DNA of 64,000 nt from Planctomycetota bacterium (lineage in GTDB: Bacteria > Planctomycetota > Phycisphaerae > Phycisphaerales > Zrk34): NCBI GenBank assembly GCA_016125255.1, contig WGMD01000014.1, forward strand, positions 62,001 to 126,000, given 5' to 3'. How positions within the stretch are numbered: the first letter of the stretch is position 1; every line of letters starts with the position of its first letter. Shown here one piece after another: positions 8,643 to 17,020 of this stretch. The notes below the pieces were generated by a model. The model searched no databases. It was not told the origin of the DNA and saw only the letters and a list, made by a program, of their open reading frames with translations. Both the position numbers and the translations under genes were made by a program.

Positions 8643-10189
8643 CGCCATGCACCTTTGAAACCCTGCTCGCCGATCTGATCGACGGCGACCTGGACGCCGA
8701 CGGACGCGCGGCGCTGACCGATCTGCTCCACCGCGACGCCGACGCCCGCATGGCGTACCTCGACCTGATGTTCACGCACGCACTGGTGCGCCGCGAACTG
8801 CAAAGCCGCACCGCCCAAACCCTCGTCCGCGCCGCTGCCCCCACGCCGACGCTGCCCGCCCTGAGCAATGTCGAAGGGAGCCGCGCTTCGCGGCCAAGCG
8901 TCTGGTACGCCGCCGCGCTGCTGCTGATCGCCGCCACGATCACGATCGTGTTCCTCCTGCCTTCCACTCCCCACCCCGCAGGCCCTGCTCCTAACTCCCC
9001 CGTTTCCTTCGCCGTCCTGACCGACGCAAACAGCGCCCAATGGGCCGATCACGCCCTGATCGAGCCCGGCGCCGCCCTCCCCAGCGGCGCGATGCGCCTT
9101 GTCTCCGGTCAGGCGCAGCTCCTTTTCAACAGCGGAGCCGTCGTCACCCTGCGCGGCCCGATCGACCTGGACATCACCGGCCCCGACCGCGCTTTCGTTC
9201 ACCGCGGACAACTCGTCGCCTTCGCCCCCGACCGCGCGCATGGGTTCACCATCGACGCCCCCGGCAATGTCTCCGTCACCGACCTGGGCACGGAGTTCGG
9301 CGTGAGCGTCGACGCCCTCGGACAAGTCCGCACGCATGTCTTCACCGGCCTCGTCCAGGTCGCCGCCGCCGGACAGGTCTACCGGCTCGCCGCCGGTCAG
9401 GGCGCGCTGGCGTCTTCCGCCGGCCTGATCGCACGCGAATCGGCCGACCGCGCGCAGTTCTACCCGGGCTCCACGATCGCCGCGGTGCCGCTGGGCGCGC
9501 TGTTCGATGATGCGCCCGGCGTCGCGCTCATCGACGCCTTGGCCACCGACAAGCCGACGACCTCGCCGCGTTCGCCCGCGCTGGGCCTCTGGCGCGTGCA
9601 GACGGGTCAGATGGATCAGCCCGCGCCGATCGCGCCGGGCGTCGTGTTCGACTTCGCGTCCGTGGGCGGGGGCGAGCTTTCCGCCGGTCCGCCCGCCAAT
9701 CAGGCCGCCCGCGCCATGAATGGATACGCCATCACCCTGCCGAGCGACGCCCCCGCCGTCCATCACGCCGGCATCGGCATGCACGCCAACGCGTTCATCA
9801 GCTTCGATCTGGAAGCGATTCGAGCGGCCGGCCCGGTGACGCCGACGCGCTTTGCGGCGACGGGCGGACTGAACATGAGCAGTACCGACGGATCGATCCA
9901 CCTCATCGCCCTCGTCTGTGACGCCAGGCGGCCGATCGCCGCATACGTCGACGGGCGACGCGCGGCGATCGAGGAGGCCGGCGGCGTCTGGCGCGTCACG
10001 GACGAACTGCCCGAACCGCTGACGCCCGCGCATCGCGAGGCGGCCTTCGATGTGCCGCTCGATGAATCGGCCGCGTACCTCGTACTGGCCTGCACCAGCA
10101 ACGGACCGATCAACTCGGACCACGGCGTGTTCGCCGAGGCCCGGCTGGTCGTGGATTCAAATTTGCCATCGCATCAGGAATCGAGATGA
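8639..10189 (+). CDS. FecR-like anti-sigma/regulator with NPCBM-like ectodomain, cassette 1
   Basis: 516-aa single-pass membrane protein. A cytoplasmic ~65-residue N-terminus (FETLLADLIDGDLDADGRAA, anti-sigma-like) is followed by a linker partly made of a translated repeat (TLPALSNVEGSRASRPS, 71-87). One membrane segment (88-108) and a FecR domain (about 150-250: GAVVTLRGPIDLDITGPD, VTDLGTEFGV) follow. The C-terminal ectodomain from ~283 contains GIGMHANAFISFDLEAIRAAG. This last domain is closely similar to both repeats of the exported protein downstream (shared LF.D...ALATD, IAPGV.F..., GIGMHAN and AGYINGQ-like segments). The start at 8639 overlaps the sigma stop (ATGA), so the pair is translationally coupled. 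Confidence 0.85.
   Translation: MTPCTFETLLADLIDGDLDADGRAALTDLLHRDADARMAYLDLMFTHALVRRELQSRTAQTLVRAAAPTPTLPALSNVEGSRASRPSVWYAAALLLIAATITIVFLLPSTPHPAGPAPNSPVSFAVLTDANSAQWADHALIEPGAALPSGAMRLVSGQAQLLFNSGAVVTLRGPIDLDITGPDRAFVHRGQLVAFAPDRAHGFTIDAPGNVSVTDLGTEFGVSVDALGQVRTHVFTGLVQVAAAGQVYRLAAGQGALASSAGLIARESADRAQFYPGSTIAAVPLGALFDDAPGVALIDALATDKPTTSPRSPALGLWRVQTGQMDQPAPIAPGVVFDFASVGGGELSAGPPANQAARAMNGYAITLPSDAPAVHHAGIGMHANAFISFDLEAIRAAGPVTPTRFAATGGLNMSSTDGSIHLIALVCDARRPIAAYVDGRRAAIEEAGGVWRVTDELPEPLTPAHREAAFDVPLDESAAYLVLACTSNGPINSDHGVFAEARLVVDSNLPSHQESR
8842..8907. repeat. GCCGACGCTG..GCGTCTGGTAC repeat inside FecR gene 1
   Basis: Stretch with CCGCGCTTCGCGG and AAGCGTCTGGTAC that is almost identical to intergenic DNA at 18011-18053 and related to 14281-14320. 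Here it is translated as the linker just before the membrane segment. Confidence 0.6.
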
Positions 10190-10214
10190 GACACCCTGTT
10201 GAAGGAGACCGGAA

Positions 10215-11828
10215 ATGAACGTGCGTCGTCAACACCAACAACTGTGCATCGCCCTCGCCCTCGCCGCGGCTTCCGCAGCCCCCGCCTCCGCGGCGATCAC
10301 CACGCTCGTCCCCCTCGGGAATCTGTTCGGCGATTCGATCGCCACGCCCATCGCGACCGCCGTCGCCACCGATCCCTACGGACAGACGCCGCTCGAAACC
10401 GAACTGGGCATCGAGCTTTTCTACGACAACAAGGATGTGGCCCACAAGGTCAACCTCGGCGCGCCCCAGACGATCGCGCCGGGCGTCACGTTCAACTATT
10501 CCAACGTCGGCGGAGCCAACGCGTACGCGCGCGAAATCTTCAATGATGCGTGGCAACCCGGTTTCCCGCTGAGCACCACCGGGTCCACCGCCGCGACCTC
10601 CGCCGGTCCGAAGATCGAAGACGGCATCGGCATGCACGCCAACGGGCTCATCACCTTCAATCTTGATGAACTGCGCGCCGCCGGCGCCCCGGACACCGCG
10701 GCTCTGTTCCTGGCGCATCTGGATCAGAACGACGATCAGGCGACCAACGGCGCTTTCCGCGGCACGGTCATCGTGTCCGATGCCAACGGCAACGTCCTGG
10801 CCGGCTACATCAACGGGCAAAAGGTCGCGGTGACGCAGACGGCGGGCGTGTGGGCGTTCTCGGGCACGATCCCCGGCGAACTGACCGGGGCCGGGAGCAA
10901 CGCCAAGGATTTTTCCGTCGGCCTGGCGTCCAACGCCAAGTACCTGACGCTGGCCGTCACCAGCACCGACATCTCCGCCGACCACGCCGCCTGGTCCGGC
11001 GCCCGCATCGACTACGCCCCGAAGATCGAACTGGACAATCTCTTTGACGACAGCAACACGACGTCGCTCTGGACCGCGCTGAGCACCGACACGTACAAGG
11101 CCAACGCGGAGACCGCCGATCTGGGCGTCGACACAATTCAGCTCGGCAACCTGCACACGGACACGAACGTCAACACGTCGGGCGTGAAGTTCAACTTCAC
11201 CTCCGCCGGCGCGACGACCAGCGGCACGACCAGCTCCAATGGACCGGCCAACGACTCGATCGGCTCCGATCCCACCAGCCGCCCGCCGCTGCGACTCGAC
11301 GGCAACGCGACCGGTTTCCCCGCGCAGGCGAACTGGCCCACGACCGAGCTTGAGGAAGGCATCGGCATGCACGCCAACAGCTACCTCACGTTCGACCTGG
11401 ACGAGATTCGCACCGCCGGCGACCTGGGCAATGCGCAGTTCCGCTTCACCGCGCTGGCGGGCCTCAACGACAGCGCCGTCAGCGCCGGGTCGATCCGCAC
11501 CGCCCTGCTGCTGTCCGACGCGTCGGGCGTCCTCGCCGGTTACATCAACGGACAGCTTGTGTCGATCATCCAGTCCGGCGGAACATGGAGCTTCAACGGC
11601 GTCATCCCGGCGGAAATCAACTCGGGCTCGACGCTCAAGAGCAACCCCTACGATGTGATCATCGGGTCCAACGTGCGATACCTGACGCTGGTCGCCCTCG
11701 GCGGCACGAACATCAACTCCGACCACGTCGCCTGGGTCGACGCCCAGCTCACCACGCTCATCCCCGCGCCCGCCGCGCTGCCGGCGGGATTGGCGCTGAT
11801 GGGCCTTTTGACGATGCGCCGCCGCTAA
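10215..11828 (+). CDS. Exported protein with two NPCBM-like repeats and [13 protein letters not shown] tail, cassette 1
   Basis: 537-aa secreted protein with a signal peptide (LCIALALAAASAAPASA). It contains two tandem ~240-residue repeats (about 31-268 and 269-510). Each begins with an LF.D segment, contains GIGMHAN....F.LDE and ends with a YLTLA..S/G..I..DH.AW segment. The tail is [20 protein letters not shown] followed by a final Arg: a Pro motif, a hydrophobic helix and a basic cluster, as in PEP-CTERM/VPLPA-CTERM sorting signals. It is therefore likely sorted by an exosortase-type system. An AAGGAG site precedes the ATG. The gene is the probable target of the upstream sigma/FecR pair. 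Confidence 0.8.
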   Translation: MNVRRQHQQLCIALALAAASAAPASAAITTLVPLGNLFGDSIATPIATAVATDPYGQTPLETELGIELFYDNKDVAHKVNLGAPQTIAPGVTFNYSNVGGANAYAREIFNDAWQPGFPLSTTGSTAATSAGPKIEDGIGMHANGLITFNLDELRAAGAPDTAALFLAHLDQNDDQATNGAFRGTVIVSDANGNVLAGYINGQKVAVTQTAGVWAFSGTIPGELTGAGSNAKDFSVGLASNAKYLTLAVTSTDISADHAAWSGARIDYAPKIELDNLFDDSNTTSLWTALSTDTYKANAETADLGVDTIQLGNLHTDTNVNTSGVKFNFTSAGATTSGTTSSNGPANDSIGSDPTSRPPLRLDGNATGFPAQANWPTTELEEGIGMHANSYLTFDLDEIRTAGDLGNAQFRFTALAGLNDSAVSAGSIRTALLLSDASGVLAGYINGQLVSIIQSGGTWSFNGVIPAEINSGSTLKSNPYDVIIGSNVRYLTLVALGGTNINSDHVAWVDAQLTTLIPAPAALPAGLALMGLLTMRRR

Positions 11829-12570
11829 ATGCGCCGTCCGTGGTGCACGCCTTTTCCGCGCTTTTACCTTGATCGAACTGCTCGTCGTCGTGAGCATCAT
11901 CGCGCTGCTCATCGCGATCCTGCTCCCGTCGCTGACGCGCGCCCGGCAGGTCGCGCAGCAGACCGTGTGCCTGGCCAACATGCGGCAGGTCGGCGTCGGC
12001 TACGCGCTCTACGCCAACGCCAACAAGACGCAGCTTCCTTGGGGCTACTGGTACAACAACGTCGCCAACACGCACATCGAATTCGACGACCTGCTCTTTC
12101 CCTATCTCGGGCAGCAACTGACGTATCAACAACAGATCGGCACCGACCTGCGATCGGTCATCAGCGGCAAGTCCGTCTTCGAGTGCCCGGCGGACAAACG
12201 CGGCATGGGACGCACGTACTCGATGGCGCGCACGGCGGACTTCTCGGTGGGGCAGTCGTACGGCGTGGCGACCAGCTCGTACCTGAGCGCCAATCCGCCC
12301 AGCCCCCGCTACATCACCGAACTGCGCCGCCCGGCGGACCTGATGATCCTGCTCGAACGGCCCTCGCAATACAACCGGCTCGGCGATGACAACACGTCCG
12401 TCACCGACTCGCCCGACCAGATCACGATCTACGTCCCCTGGCTCCACGATCCGCAGCTCAACTTCCTTTTTGTCGACGGTCACGCCGCGGGCATGTCCCC
12501 GACCGACAACATCGGCAACGGGACGACGGCGTTTCCGCGCGGGATGTGGACCCGCGACCCCAATGACTGA
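11829..12570 (+). CDS. Prepilin-type H-X9-DG protein, cassette 1, with single-base frameshift in the leader
   Basis: Type II pseudopilin-like protein (about 245 aa) with the N-methylation segment [20 protein letters not shown]. Its C-terminal HDPQLNFLFVDG fits the planctomycete H-X9-DG motif exactly. The ATG at 11829 directly abuts the stop of the exported-protein gene (TAAATG) but reads out of frame with this domain. The frame carrying FTLIELL has no ATG or GTG after its last stop at 11809; its first start-like codon is the TTG at 11869, inside the motif. Removing one T from the TTTT at 11852-11855 gives the leader MRRPWCTPFRA directly before FTLIELL. I therefore annotate from 11829 with a -1 T frameshift. 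Confidence 0.65.
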
Positions 12571-12588
12571 GGCGGTTACACTGTCGGC

Positions 12589-13452
12589 GTGAAACGCTAC
12601 GGCCCCAAAACGCGCCCCAAACCCAAGCCCCGGCCCCCGGAACCCCCGGAGCAGGACGCTTCCGCCGCGTCAGCCGCCGCCCGGCCGCCGCTGCCGGGGG
12701 CGACGGACTGGGACGCCGTCGCGCCGTGGTATGACGAGCTTGTCGGCTTTGAAGGCAGCGAGTATCACCAGCAGGTCGTCCTGCCGGGGATCGCCAAGCT
12801 CATCGACCCCAAGCCGGGCCTACGCGTGCTCGATGTCGCCTGCGGGCAGGGCGTTTTGTGTCGACTGTTTGCTTCGCGCGGGGCGAGCATGACAGGGCTC
12901 GACGCGTCGCGAAAACTCATTGATTCCGCGCGCCAGCGCGGCCAGGAGACGATCACCTATCTGTGCGGCGATGCGCGCGAGTTGATGAAGGTCCAGTCGC
13001 TCGAAGCGGGGTCGTTCGATGCGGTGACGCTGGTGCTGGCGGTGCAGAACATTCACCCGCTGGGACCGCTTTTTGAGGGCATGGCGGCGATGCTCAAGCC
13101 GGGCGGGTGCGTGGCGATCGTCATGATGCACCCGGCCTTCCGCGGGCCCAAGTCGACGAGCTGGGGCTGGGTCGATCAGAGCGTGCAGTATCGGCGGGTC
13201 GATCGGTATCTGATGTTCCGCAAGGAGCCGATCATCTCGCACCCCGGCAAAAAAGACGGCACGTACACCTGGACCTTCCATCGCCCGATCGAAACGTACA
13301 TCAACGCGCTGGCCAAGGCGGGTCTCGTCACCGACGCCATGCACGAATGGCCCAGCCACAAAGTCTCCCAGCCCGGCCCCCGCGCCAAGGCGGAAAACAC
13401 CGCCCGCAAGGAAATCCCCCTGTTTCTGGCCCTGCGGGCGCGCAAGCTGTAA
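12589..13452 (+). CDS. Class I SAM-dependent methyltransferase
   Basis: 287-aa cytoplasmic methyltransferase. A Pro/Lys-rich N-terminal tail (KTRPKPKPRPPEPPE) precedes a Methyltransf_11/25-type Rossmann fold with motif I VLDVACGQGVLCRLF (about 80-94) and the acidic residue in GLDAS after beta-2. The GTG at 12589 lacks a good ribosome-binding site, and the basic tail leaves the exact start open. The substrate cannot be predicted. It sits between cassettes 1 and 2 and has no obvious part in them. Confidence 0.75.
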   Translation: MKRYGPKTRPKPKPRPPEPPEQDASAASAAARPPLPGATDWDAVAPWYDELVGFEGSEYHQQVVLPGIAKLIDPKPGLRVLDVACGQGVLCRLFASRGASMTGLDASRKLIDSARQRGQETITYLCGDARELMKVQSLEAGSFDAVTLVLAVQNIHPLGPLFEGMAAMLKPGGCVAIVMMHPAFRGPKSTSWGWVDQSVQYRRVDRYLMFRKEPIISHPGKKDGTYTWTFHRPIETYINALAKAGLVTDAMHEWPSHKVSQPGPRAKAENTARKEIPLFLALRARKL

Positions 13453-13556
13453 TGGCCCGCCGCGCCGGGTATGCAAAATATTTTTTCATTTCGCGCGACC
13501 AATCCGACGCTGCGGCGACGACACCTTGGTGAGCCCAGTTCCGGAGCGAGGCCGGC

Positions 13557-14078
13557 ATGTCCAATGAGCAGCACAATGCGTTCGCCCGCCTGTTCGTCTC
13601 GTCGCAGCATCGCGTCTACGGCTACATCGCGTCGCTGTTGCCTCAGGCCGACGACGCGGAGGAAGTGTTTCAGCAGACGAGTCTGATTCTCTGGCAGAAG
13701 TGGGAGGCGTTCGATCTGTCGCGGGATTTTGTGGCGTGGGCCTGCGGGATCGCGCATTTTGAGGTGATGAATTTCCTGCGTCGCCGCCGGCCGGGGCGCG
13801 TCTATCTGTCCGAGTCGGTGATGGAAAAGCTTTCGAGCGATCGCCTGGCCGATGGTCATGAACCCGACCGTCGCGGCGAGGCGTTGTCGGCCTGTCTGGC
13901 CAAGCTCTCGGACGATCAGCGGCAGCTCATTGAACGCTGCTACATCCGATCGAATACCATCAATGCGGTTGCGCAGGAAATGGGCCGGACGGCCAACGCC
14001 GTGTACATCGCGCTGCGGCGCATCCGGGGGCTGCTGCTCGAGTGCATTCGCCGTCAGATGTCGCGGGAGGGTGCGTGA
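13557..14078 (+). CDS. ECF sigma-70 family factor, cassette 2
   Basis: 173-aa ECF sigma factor, paralogue of the one at 8127. Region 2 is DDAEEVFQQTSLILWQKWEAF and region 4 is LSDDQRQLIERCYIRSNTINAVAQEMGRTANAVYIALRRIR. GGAGCGAGG precedes the ATG. Its stop overlaps the next start (TGATG). It probably controls the FecR and exported-protein genes downstream. Confidence 0.87.
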   Translation: MSNEQHNAFARLFVSSQHRVYGYIASLLPQADDAEEVFQQTSLILWQKWEAFDLSRDFVAWACGIAHFEVMNFLRRRRPGRVYLSESVMEKLSSDRLADGHEPDRRGEALSACLAKLSDDQRQLIERCYIRSNTINAVAQEMGRTANAVYIALRRIRGLLLECIRRQMSREGA

Positions 14079-15460
14079 TGGATCAGACGACGCTCCTGCC
14101 GCTTATCGAGCGATACTGCGACGGCGACATCAGCCCCGCCGACTGCGACACGCTCGCCGCCCTGCTGTCCGACGACGCCGAGGCCCGCCGGTTGTATCTG
14201 GATTACCTTGATCTGCACGGGCGTCTTCAATGGCGCGTGCGCGGCCGGGGGGTTGCGACGCCGGCGGTCACACTTGCCGCGCCGACGCTGAGCCGTGTCG
14301 CGCGGCGAAGCGTCGGGTACGCCGCCGCGCTCGTCTTGATCGCCGCGATGATCGCCGTGATCTTCCTGTCCTTCAATCCGAAATCCGCAATCCAAAATCC
14401 GCAGTCGCCGGTTTCCGTCGCACTCCTGTCGGACCTGTCCGCCGACGCTCAGTTCGCCGCCGGGCCGGTGTCGCTCGGGGCCGACCTGCCGCCGGGGCGA
14501 TTCGCGCTGACGCGCGGCAAGGCCCAGATCGCGTTCCGTTCCGGCGCGGTCGTGGACCTGACCGGGCCGTGCGAATTTGAGATGACCGGCCCGAACCGCG
14601 GGCGGCTCGATCAGGGTCATCTTGAAGCTTTCGTCCGCCCCGAAGCGCATGGGTTCACGGTTGATGCGCCGCATGGGGTACGCATCATCGACCTGGGCAC
14701 GCGCTTTCGTGTCGACGCCGATGCGCGGATCGAATCGCGCGTGCAGGTGCTCGAAGGACGCGTCCGCATCGAAGGCGCGTTCGCCGCTCAGGTGCTCAAG
14801 GCCGACGACGCGGCGACATGGTCCGACGGCGGCGCCGGGCTCGTCGTCCTGCAGGCGGTCGGGCGTGTGGTGCTCATCGACTTCCGCGGCGATGCGTCGC
14901 AGGGCGTCGCCGCCGTCGGCGATGTGAATGTATTCGATCCACCCGGGGCGTTTCGATTTGCCGGCGGGGCGGCGGCGGTGCACATGTTGAATGAACTGAT
15001 CGACATGACCGGCCGACCCACCGGCATCACCCTCACCGGCGCGTCGACCGGCGGGACGGCCAGCGGTGTCGCCGGCGAATTGTTCACCGACCCCGTCGCC
15101 GGTTTCCCGGCCGAGGCGACCGCCGACGGCCTGTTCATCAAGGGCGAACCGGATCGTCACGTGTTGACGCTGCGGCTGACGGGGCTGGACCCGCGGCGGA
15201 CGTATCACGTGCAGTTCGTCGCCGGCATGCGGAGCGATCTGCCCATTCCGCCGCGCATTTCAATTGCCGACCAGTCCCGATCGATCGACCGCTTCGCCGA
15301 CGCGGCGGCGCGCGTCATCGACTTTGAGGCCGTGCATCCCGAAGCCGACGGTTCGCTGAATTGCCACATCACGCCGTCGCGCAGCGGCGTCGTATTCATC
15401 ACCGCCCTGCGACTCCAATATCAGGACGCGCAGGCCCCGCAGGAAAGGAAGACACCATGA
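14078..15460 (+). CDS. FecR-like regulator with Ig/galactose-binding-like ectodomain, cassette 2
   Basis: 460-aa single-pass membrane protein. The N-terminal anti-sigma-like region (1-60) and linker are followed by a membrane segment (79-98, YAAALVLIAAMIAVIFLS). The FecR domain has GAVVDLTGPCEFEMTGPN and IIDLGTRFRVDADARIESRV. The C-terminal ectodomain includes LTLRLTGLDPRRTYHVQF, a segment typical of planctomycete and verrucomicrobial surface proteins. The linker after the membrane segment (FNPKSAIQNPQSPVSV) matches a repeat commonly translated in these genomes. The start overlaps the sigma stop, and its own stop overlaps the next start. Confidence 0.8.
   Translation: MDQTTLLPLIERYCDGDISPADCDTLAALLSDDAEARRLYLDYLDLHGRLQWRVRGRGVATPAVTLAAPTLSRVARRSVGYAAALVLIAAMIAVIFLSFNPKSAIQNPQSPVSVALLSDLSADAQFAAGPVSLGADLPPGRFALTRGKAQIAFRSGAVVDLTGPCEFEMTGPNRGRLDQGHLEAFVRPEAHGFTVDAPHGVRIIDLGTRFRVDADARIESRVQVLEGRVRIEGAFAAQVLKADDAATWSDGGAGLVVLQAVGRVVLIDFRGDASQGVAAVGDVNVFDPPGAFRFAGGAAAVHMLNELIDMTGRPTGITLTGASTGGTASGVAGELFTDPVAGFPAEATADGLFIKGEPDRHVLTLRLTGLDPRRTYHVQFVAGMRSDLPIPPRISIADQSRSIDRFADAAARVIDFEAVHPEADGSLNCHITPSRSGVVFITALRLQYQDAQAPQERKTP
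14281..14320. repeat. GCCGACGCTG..GCGTCGGGTAC repeat inside FecR gene 2
   Basis: Forty bases matching the intergenic repeat at 18011-18053. They are translated immediately before the membrane segment, at the same place as in FecR gene 1. Confidence 0.5.
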
Positions 15461-16209
15461 GATTCCGCACGTTGGTCCAATCGTTTTTCGTCGCCGCGCT
15501 TCTGCCCGCCTTCGCACATGGCGCCACGGTGACGACCGTCGGCTCCGACACCGGCGCGTCCGGTACGAAAGACGCCTGGCGCACCAGCTCCGTCGTGAAA
15601 CCGCTCGATGGTGACAGCGACAACATTTATGGCTCGGCCGGCTATCTGCTGTTCCGCTTCAACTCCGCCTCCGGCTCCGTCGCCATCAGCACCACCGGCA
15701 GCGCCACCGTCAACACGCTCCCGTCCTACCTCACCGCCGGCGCCGTCGGGGCGGACCTGATGTATGGCGCCAAGTCGGCGATCGACAATCCCGCCGGCGG
15801 GGCCGACGTCGCCTCCGGCATCGCCTTCCGCAACACCACCGCGTCGAGCGGCGTCGAATTCGCCTTCATGAAAATCACCCTCGCCGCCAATCTCCCCAGC
15901 GGCATCCGCCTCGGCGTCCTGACCAACAACTCCGGCGGCACGGACATCCCGCTTTCGATCCGACTCGCGCAGACGACCGGAACCGGCACGGACAGCGTCA
16001 TGTATTCCGTGCCCAACGAGAATCAGCCCGACTGGTACTTCTTCGACATCACGGGCGGCGTCGGCGGCGATGTGTTCACGCTCTTCACCACCAGCCGCGG
16101 CGGCAAGCCGACGATCGGCGGCCTGACCGTCGACCTGATCCCCACGCCCGCCGCGCTCCCCGCCGGGCTGACGCTTCTGGGTCTGACGTCGATGCGTCGC
16201 CGCCGCTGA
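15457..16209 (+). CDS. Exported [13 protein letters not shown] protein, cassette 2a
   Basis: 250-aa secreted protein starting MRFRTLVQSFFVAALLPAFA (signal peptide). The body is Gly/Ser/Thr-rich and strand-like. The tail is [20 protein letters not shown] plus two more Arg, a PEP/VPLPA-CTERM-like sorting signal. The start overlaps the FecR stop (ATGA) and AAAGGAAG lies upstream. The body belongs to no family I recognise. Confidence 0.75.
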   Translation: MRFRTLVQSFFVAALLPAFAHGATVTTVGSDTGASGTKDAWRTSSVVKPLDGDSDNIYGSAGYLLFRFNSASGSVAISTTGSATVNTLPSYLTAGAVGADLMYGAKSAIDNPAGGADVASGIAFRNTTASSGVEFAFMKITLAANLPSGIRLGVLTNNSGGTDIPLSIRLAQTTGTGTDSVMYSVPNENQPDWYFFDITGGVGGDVFTLFTTSRGGKPTIGGLTVDLIPTPAALPAGLTLLGLTSMRRRR

Positions 16210-16237
16210 GTCATCCGCTTTCACATGGAGAATTGAA

Positions 16238-17020
16238 ATGTTCACACAACGCCTGACACTCGCCGCGCTGGTCCTCGCCCTGATCGCCCCCGCCGTCCGC
16301 GCCGCCGTCGAAACCAATCCGGCGCTCTTCACCGGCGCCAACGCCATCGACCCGAGCTCCAACGGCGAGGATCGCGATTCGGATGCGACGGGCGTGACGA
16401 GTCAGGCGACGCTTGAAGCGATGCCGAACTTCGTCGCAGTGCATGATTTCACCAACTTCGCCTCCGGCACGGGCACGACGAACGTCATCGCCTTCGACAG
16501 CCCGTCCTATCCCGACATCAAGTTCAACATCGCTCTGACCGGCAACGCCTCCGGCGGCGCGGTCACGGTGACGGCGAACCTCGTGTCCTCGACGAGCAAT
16601 TCGGTCTACCTGGGCAGCTCGAACCTTTCGTACACGATCGACTTCGGCTCGTACAACCCGACGACGACGGTGTTCACGTCCAATGTCAATGCGGTGGAGG
16701 CCGCGGCTTTCATGATCGTCAGTCTCGCCAACGGCAAGAGTCTGACCGCGACGTATTTTGACGATGCCGGCAACACGCTGGCGACCCAGGTCGGCGCCGG
16801 CGGGTCCGAATCGGGCGCGGGGCAGGAGGTTTACTTCGGCTACCGCATCACCGCCGGTCAGGCGCCGATCGGCCGCATCGTCATCGGCTCGCCGACCGGC
16901 GGTTCGCTCGGCAGCAACACGGGCTTCGACGATCTGGGATTCACGATCGTGCCGACCCCGGCCGCGCTGCCGGCGGGATTGGCGCTGATGGGATTCTTGG
17001 CAATGCGACGCGGCAAATGA
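16238..17020 (+). CDS. Exported [13 protein letters not shown] protein, cassette 2b
   Basis: 260-aa secreted protein with a signal peptide (RLTLAALVLALIAPAVRA), a beta-rich body (SNSVYLGSSNLSYTIDFGSY) and the tail [20 protein letters not shown] followed by RGK. GGAG lies before the ATG. The stop overlaps the start of the prepilin-like gene (ATGA). It is a second exported partner in cassette 2, with no sequence resemblance to 2a outside the ends. Confidence 0.75.
   Translation: MFTQRLTLAALVLALIAPAVRAAVETNPALFTGANAIDPSSNGEDRDSDATGVTSQATLEAMPNFVAVHDFTNFASGTGTTNVIAFDSPSYPDIKFNIALTGNASGGAVTVTANLVSSTSNSVYLGSSNLSYTIDFGSYNPTTTVFTSNVNAVEAAAFMIVSLANGKSLTATYFDDAGNTLATQVGAGGSESGAGQEVYFGYRITAGQAPIGRIVIGSPTGGSLGSNTGFDDLGFTIVPTPAALPAGLALMGFLAMRRGK

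Noticed and set aside
11829-12389. Frame from ATG 11829 read without frameshift
   Set aside because: It gives an Arg-rich product, while the +1 frame holds a clear pseudopilin. Only the ATG is likely real.
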